A stretch of DNA of 64,000 bases, taken from NCBI GenBank assembly GCA_041879415.1, contig CP090851.1:1426001-1490000 (forward strand), given 5' to 3'. The translations under genes and the position numbers were made by a program. The notes under the pieces are model-generated. The model was given only the letters and a program-made list of their open reading frames with translations. It searched no databases and was not told where the DNA came from. Positions 62,130 through 64,000 of this stretch are shown here, one piece after another. Positions within the stretch are counted from its first letter, which is position 1; each line of letters begins with the position of its first letter. This DNA comes from Vibrio chagasii (lineage in GTDB: Bacteria > Pseudomonadota > Gammaproteobacteria > Enterobacterales > Vibrionaceae).

Positions 62130-63143
62130 ATGATAAACACACTTCCAGCTCCAGACTGCGTGATTAACTCCAATGGTCACCCAACCATCGGGCATTTCGA
62201 TGGCATCCCAAAACAATTAAACATAGAAAACTTCGATTATCGAAACGCCATGGACGCAAAAGCAAACCCTTGGCATAAACACTTCCACTACAAACAATTT
62301 CAGTTTGTAAGCTTAGTTACACAGACTCACATCATTGGCGTAGCTATTGCTGACATTCGTTACTTGAGTTCAGCGTTTTGTTACGTATACGACATAGAGA
62401 GTAACCACCTAACAGAGTCCAATTGGCTGCGACCTTTAGGGCTTGATAAGCAGATCACCCACTCCCCCTTTGAAGGTTCGACAAAAATTGCAGGTCAAAG
62501 CATCGCTTTCAATATCAAAGAAGGACAGTGGAACGTTGCAATCAACACCAAGCTCATCAATGCCGAATTTTGCTTGCTGCCAGATCCCGATAGCTTACCT
62601 ATGGCGATGTGCACACCAACCGGTTATTCAGGGTGGACCTACACCCAAAAACACAATGCACTCAGAGTAACTGGGACACTTAAGATAAACCAACATGAGG
62701 TCTCTCTTCTCAATGCACGTGCTGGCTATGACTTTTCTGCTGGATACATGAGACGTGAAACCAGTTGGCGTTGGGCTAGCATCAATACGCTAGTCAATAA
62801 CACGAACATTGGCCTTAACCTCGCGGCCGGAGTTAATGAGACGGGTGGCTGTGAGAACGTACTGTGGATTAACGGGACCCGGCACTTACTTAACGGTGCT
62901 CAGTTTACATTTAGCCGCCAAGATGCCCATTTACCTTGGCAGATAACGTCTGCAGATGGTCGCATCAACCTGACTTTTACTCCCTCCAACCATCGCAGCG
63001 AGAAACTCAACCTATGGCTGTTAAAGAGTAACTTTCGCCAGTTCATCGGGCACTTTTCTGGCTCAATCCAAGACAATGATGGCATCACGCACCAACTCAA
63101 TAATGTACTTGGTTTGACGGAAGACCACTTTGCTCGTTGGTAA
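62130..63143 (+). CDS. DUF2804 family protein
   Basis: 337 residues, beta-rich, with no signal peptide seen. Segments WHKHFHYKQFQFVS near residue 48-61, ARAGYDFSAGYMRRETSWRWASI near 200 and WKITS-like strands near 270 match DUF2804 proteins as I remember them. The fold may be a lipocalin-like barrel binding lipid. It precedes a sterol-desaturase-like gene by 74 bases on the same strand, and an AraC regulator is divergent. The function is unknown. Confidence 0.8.
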   Translation: MINTLPAPDCVINSNGHPTIGHFDGIPKQLNIENFDYRNAMDAKANPWHKHFHYKQFQFVSLVTQTHIIGVAIADIRYLSSAFCYVYDIESNHLTESNWLRPLGLDKQITHSPFEGSTKIAGQSIAFNIKEGQWNVAINTKLINAEFCLLPDPDSLPMAMCTPTGYSGWTYTQKHNALRVTGTLKINQHEVSLLNARAGYDFSAGYMRRETSWRWASINTLVNNTNIGLNLAAGVNETGGCENVLWINGTRHLLNGAQFTFSRQDAHLPWQITSADGRINLTFTPSNHRSEKLNLWLLKSNFRQFIGHFSGSIQDNDGITHQLNNVLGLTEDHFARW

Positions 63144-63217
63144 CCGAATCTTCTGACGGCTTAATTACGGGTTATGACCTAGACACCTCAAGTATGACTT
63201 CTCAACAAGGATACAAC

Positions 63218-64000
63218 ATGAATATCGACGCATTAATCAATCATCCAGAATGGCTGCTGTTGGTACTGGCACCTTTATTCATGATTTGCATGCTGGCCGA
63301 GTATTTTATTGGCCAGAAGCAAGGCGGTTTACCAGATAACTCCAGCTATAAGCTATCCGAAGTGGTTTGTAATTTCACATTGGCAGGCATGCATCAGCTG
63401 TCGGATCTATTGACCGGGCTGCTGGTCGTTCAGCTTTACCTCTGGTTATTTGGTTGGCGTTTAATGGACATAGAGATAGGCGTGTTGAGTTTCATTTTGC
63501 TCATGGTTTTACAGGATTTTTTCTATTACTGGTTCCATCGAGCAAGTCATCGTGTTCGCTGGATGTGGGCAGCTCATGTCGCTCACCACAGCTCAGAACG
63601 CATGAACTTTAGTACTGCTTTTCGTCAAAGCTTAATGTACCCAATCGCGGGGATGTGGCTATTCTGGGTGCCGTTAGTCATCATAGGGTTCGACCCGAAA
63701 TGGGTAATATTCGTCGTGCTTTTGAATCTTGGTTTGCAGTTTTTTGTCCACACACAGTGGGTTCGAAGCTTAGGGCCTCTTGAATACCTGTTTAACACAC
63801 CATCGCACCACCGCGTGCACCACGGCAGAAACCCGCAATACATCGATAAAAACTACGCAGGGATTTTGATAATCTGGGATAAGCTATTTGGCACTTTCGA
63901 GCCAGAAGTTGAAACCGTACGTTACGGCGTCACCAAGCCAGTCAACAGCTATAATCCCATTACAGTCACTTTCCAAGAGTGGAGAGCGATATTGAAAGAC
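63218..64000 (+). CDS. Sterol desaturase / fatty acid hydroxylase family protein (partial, runs off the window)
   Basis: The first 261 codons are present; the frame is open at base 64000. The family's di-iron histidine motifs are all visible: HRASH near residue 109, HVAHHS near 121 and HRVHHG near 200, with 4-5 membrane helices. It would be an inner-membrane enzyme that oxidises a lipid with oxygen. AAGGA lies about 8 bases before the ATG. Together with DUF2804 and the AraC gene it may form a lipid-modification unit; that is inferred. Confidence 0.9.
   Translation, partial: MNIDALINHPEWLLLVLAPLFMICMLAEYFIGQKQGGLPDNSSYKLSEVVCNFTLAGMHQLSDLLTGLLVVQLYLWLFGWRLMDIEIGVLSFILLMVLQDFFYYWFHRASHRVRWMWAAHVAHHSSERMNFSTAFRQSLMYPIAGMWLFWVPLVIIGFDPKWVIFVVLLNLGLQFFVHTQWVRSLGPLEYLFNTPSHHRVHHGRNPQYIDKNYAGILIIWDKLFGTFEPEVETVRYGVTKPVNSYNPITVTFQEWRAILKD

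Noticed and set aside
1..64000. CRISPR arrays, insertion sequences, integrases or prophage genes
   Set aside because: No direct repeat array, transposase, integrase or phage structural motif was seen on either strand.

Overview
The window reads as one chromosomal segment of a marine Vibrio. The Vibrio call rests on the gene content: a close homologue of the chitin-binding adhesin GbpA, metA with MetJ operators, rlmF, tcyP and tandem tRNA-Val(GAC) genes. I have not resolved the species. Most of the window is core-type metabolism, transport and regulation. Several accessory, surface or secreted functions are set into it.

Layout. 1-10111 (minus strand) is a nearly complete tad/flp tight-adherence pilus operon: flp, tadV, rcpC, rcpA, a small lipoprotein, tadZ, tadA, tadB, tadC, tadD, tadE, tadF, and tadG cut by the window edge. 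Most junctions overlap by 1-14 bases, and a LysR regulator is divergent from flp. 12036-12266 holds two tRNA-Val(GAC) genes. 12.4-30.8 kb is mixed core: a DUF2726 protein, a TetR regulator, a TPR-GGDEF protein, a PepT-like peptidase, metA, a PilF-like lipoprotein, rlmF, a YgjP-like metalloprotease, a glutaredoxin, a LysR/MFS divergent pair, a GAF-GGDEF protein, a MazG-like pyrophosphohydrolase, a GNAT acetyltransferase, and a TetR-DUF1992 operon behind a large palindrome. Several genes under 60 codons sit in the gaps, including two tandem 41-residue Cys-rich paralogues.

30.9-34.2 kb encodes two secreted chitin-type lytic polysaccharide monooxygenases (one is GbpA). 35.0-43.9 kb has vitamin B12 import (btuC, btuD), astE, an M3 oligopeptidase and the cobT-cobS-cobU-cobC nucleotide-loop assembly operon, which together suggest corrinoid salvage. 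44.2-51.1 kb has a 29-residue basic mini-gene, an orphan type IV prepilin, an SDR protein, the cystine transporter TcyP, an aldo/keto reductase operon with a divergent LysR, and a YdcF-like protein.

51.5-60.9 kb is the striking part, a run of secreted toxin-like genes. The first is an aerolysin-family pore-former without the usual basic activation site. Next comes a translationally coupled pair: a 761-residue exported protein with a diphtheria-toxin-translocation-like hydrophobic hairpin, and a 539-residue exported protein with an HELIH zinc-protease motif. The run ends with a sphingomyelinase followed by a membrane-anchored protein resembling lipase foldases. The coupled pair is my best candidate for an undescribed two-component toxin. 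60.9-64 kb has an AraC regulator divergent from a DUF2804 gene and a sterol-desaturase-like gene cut by the window edge.

All family assignments come from reading motifs and from memory of the families. No database search was run.
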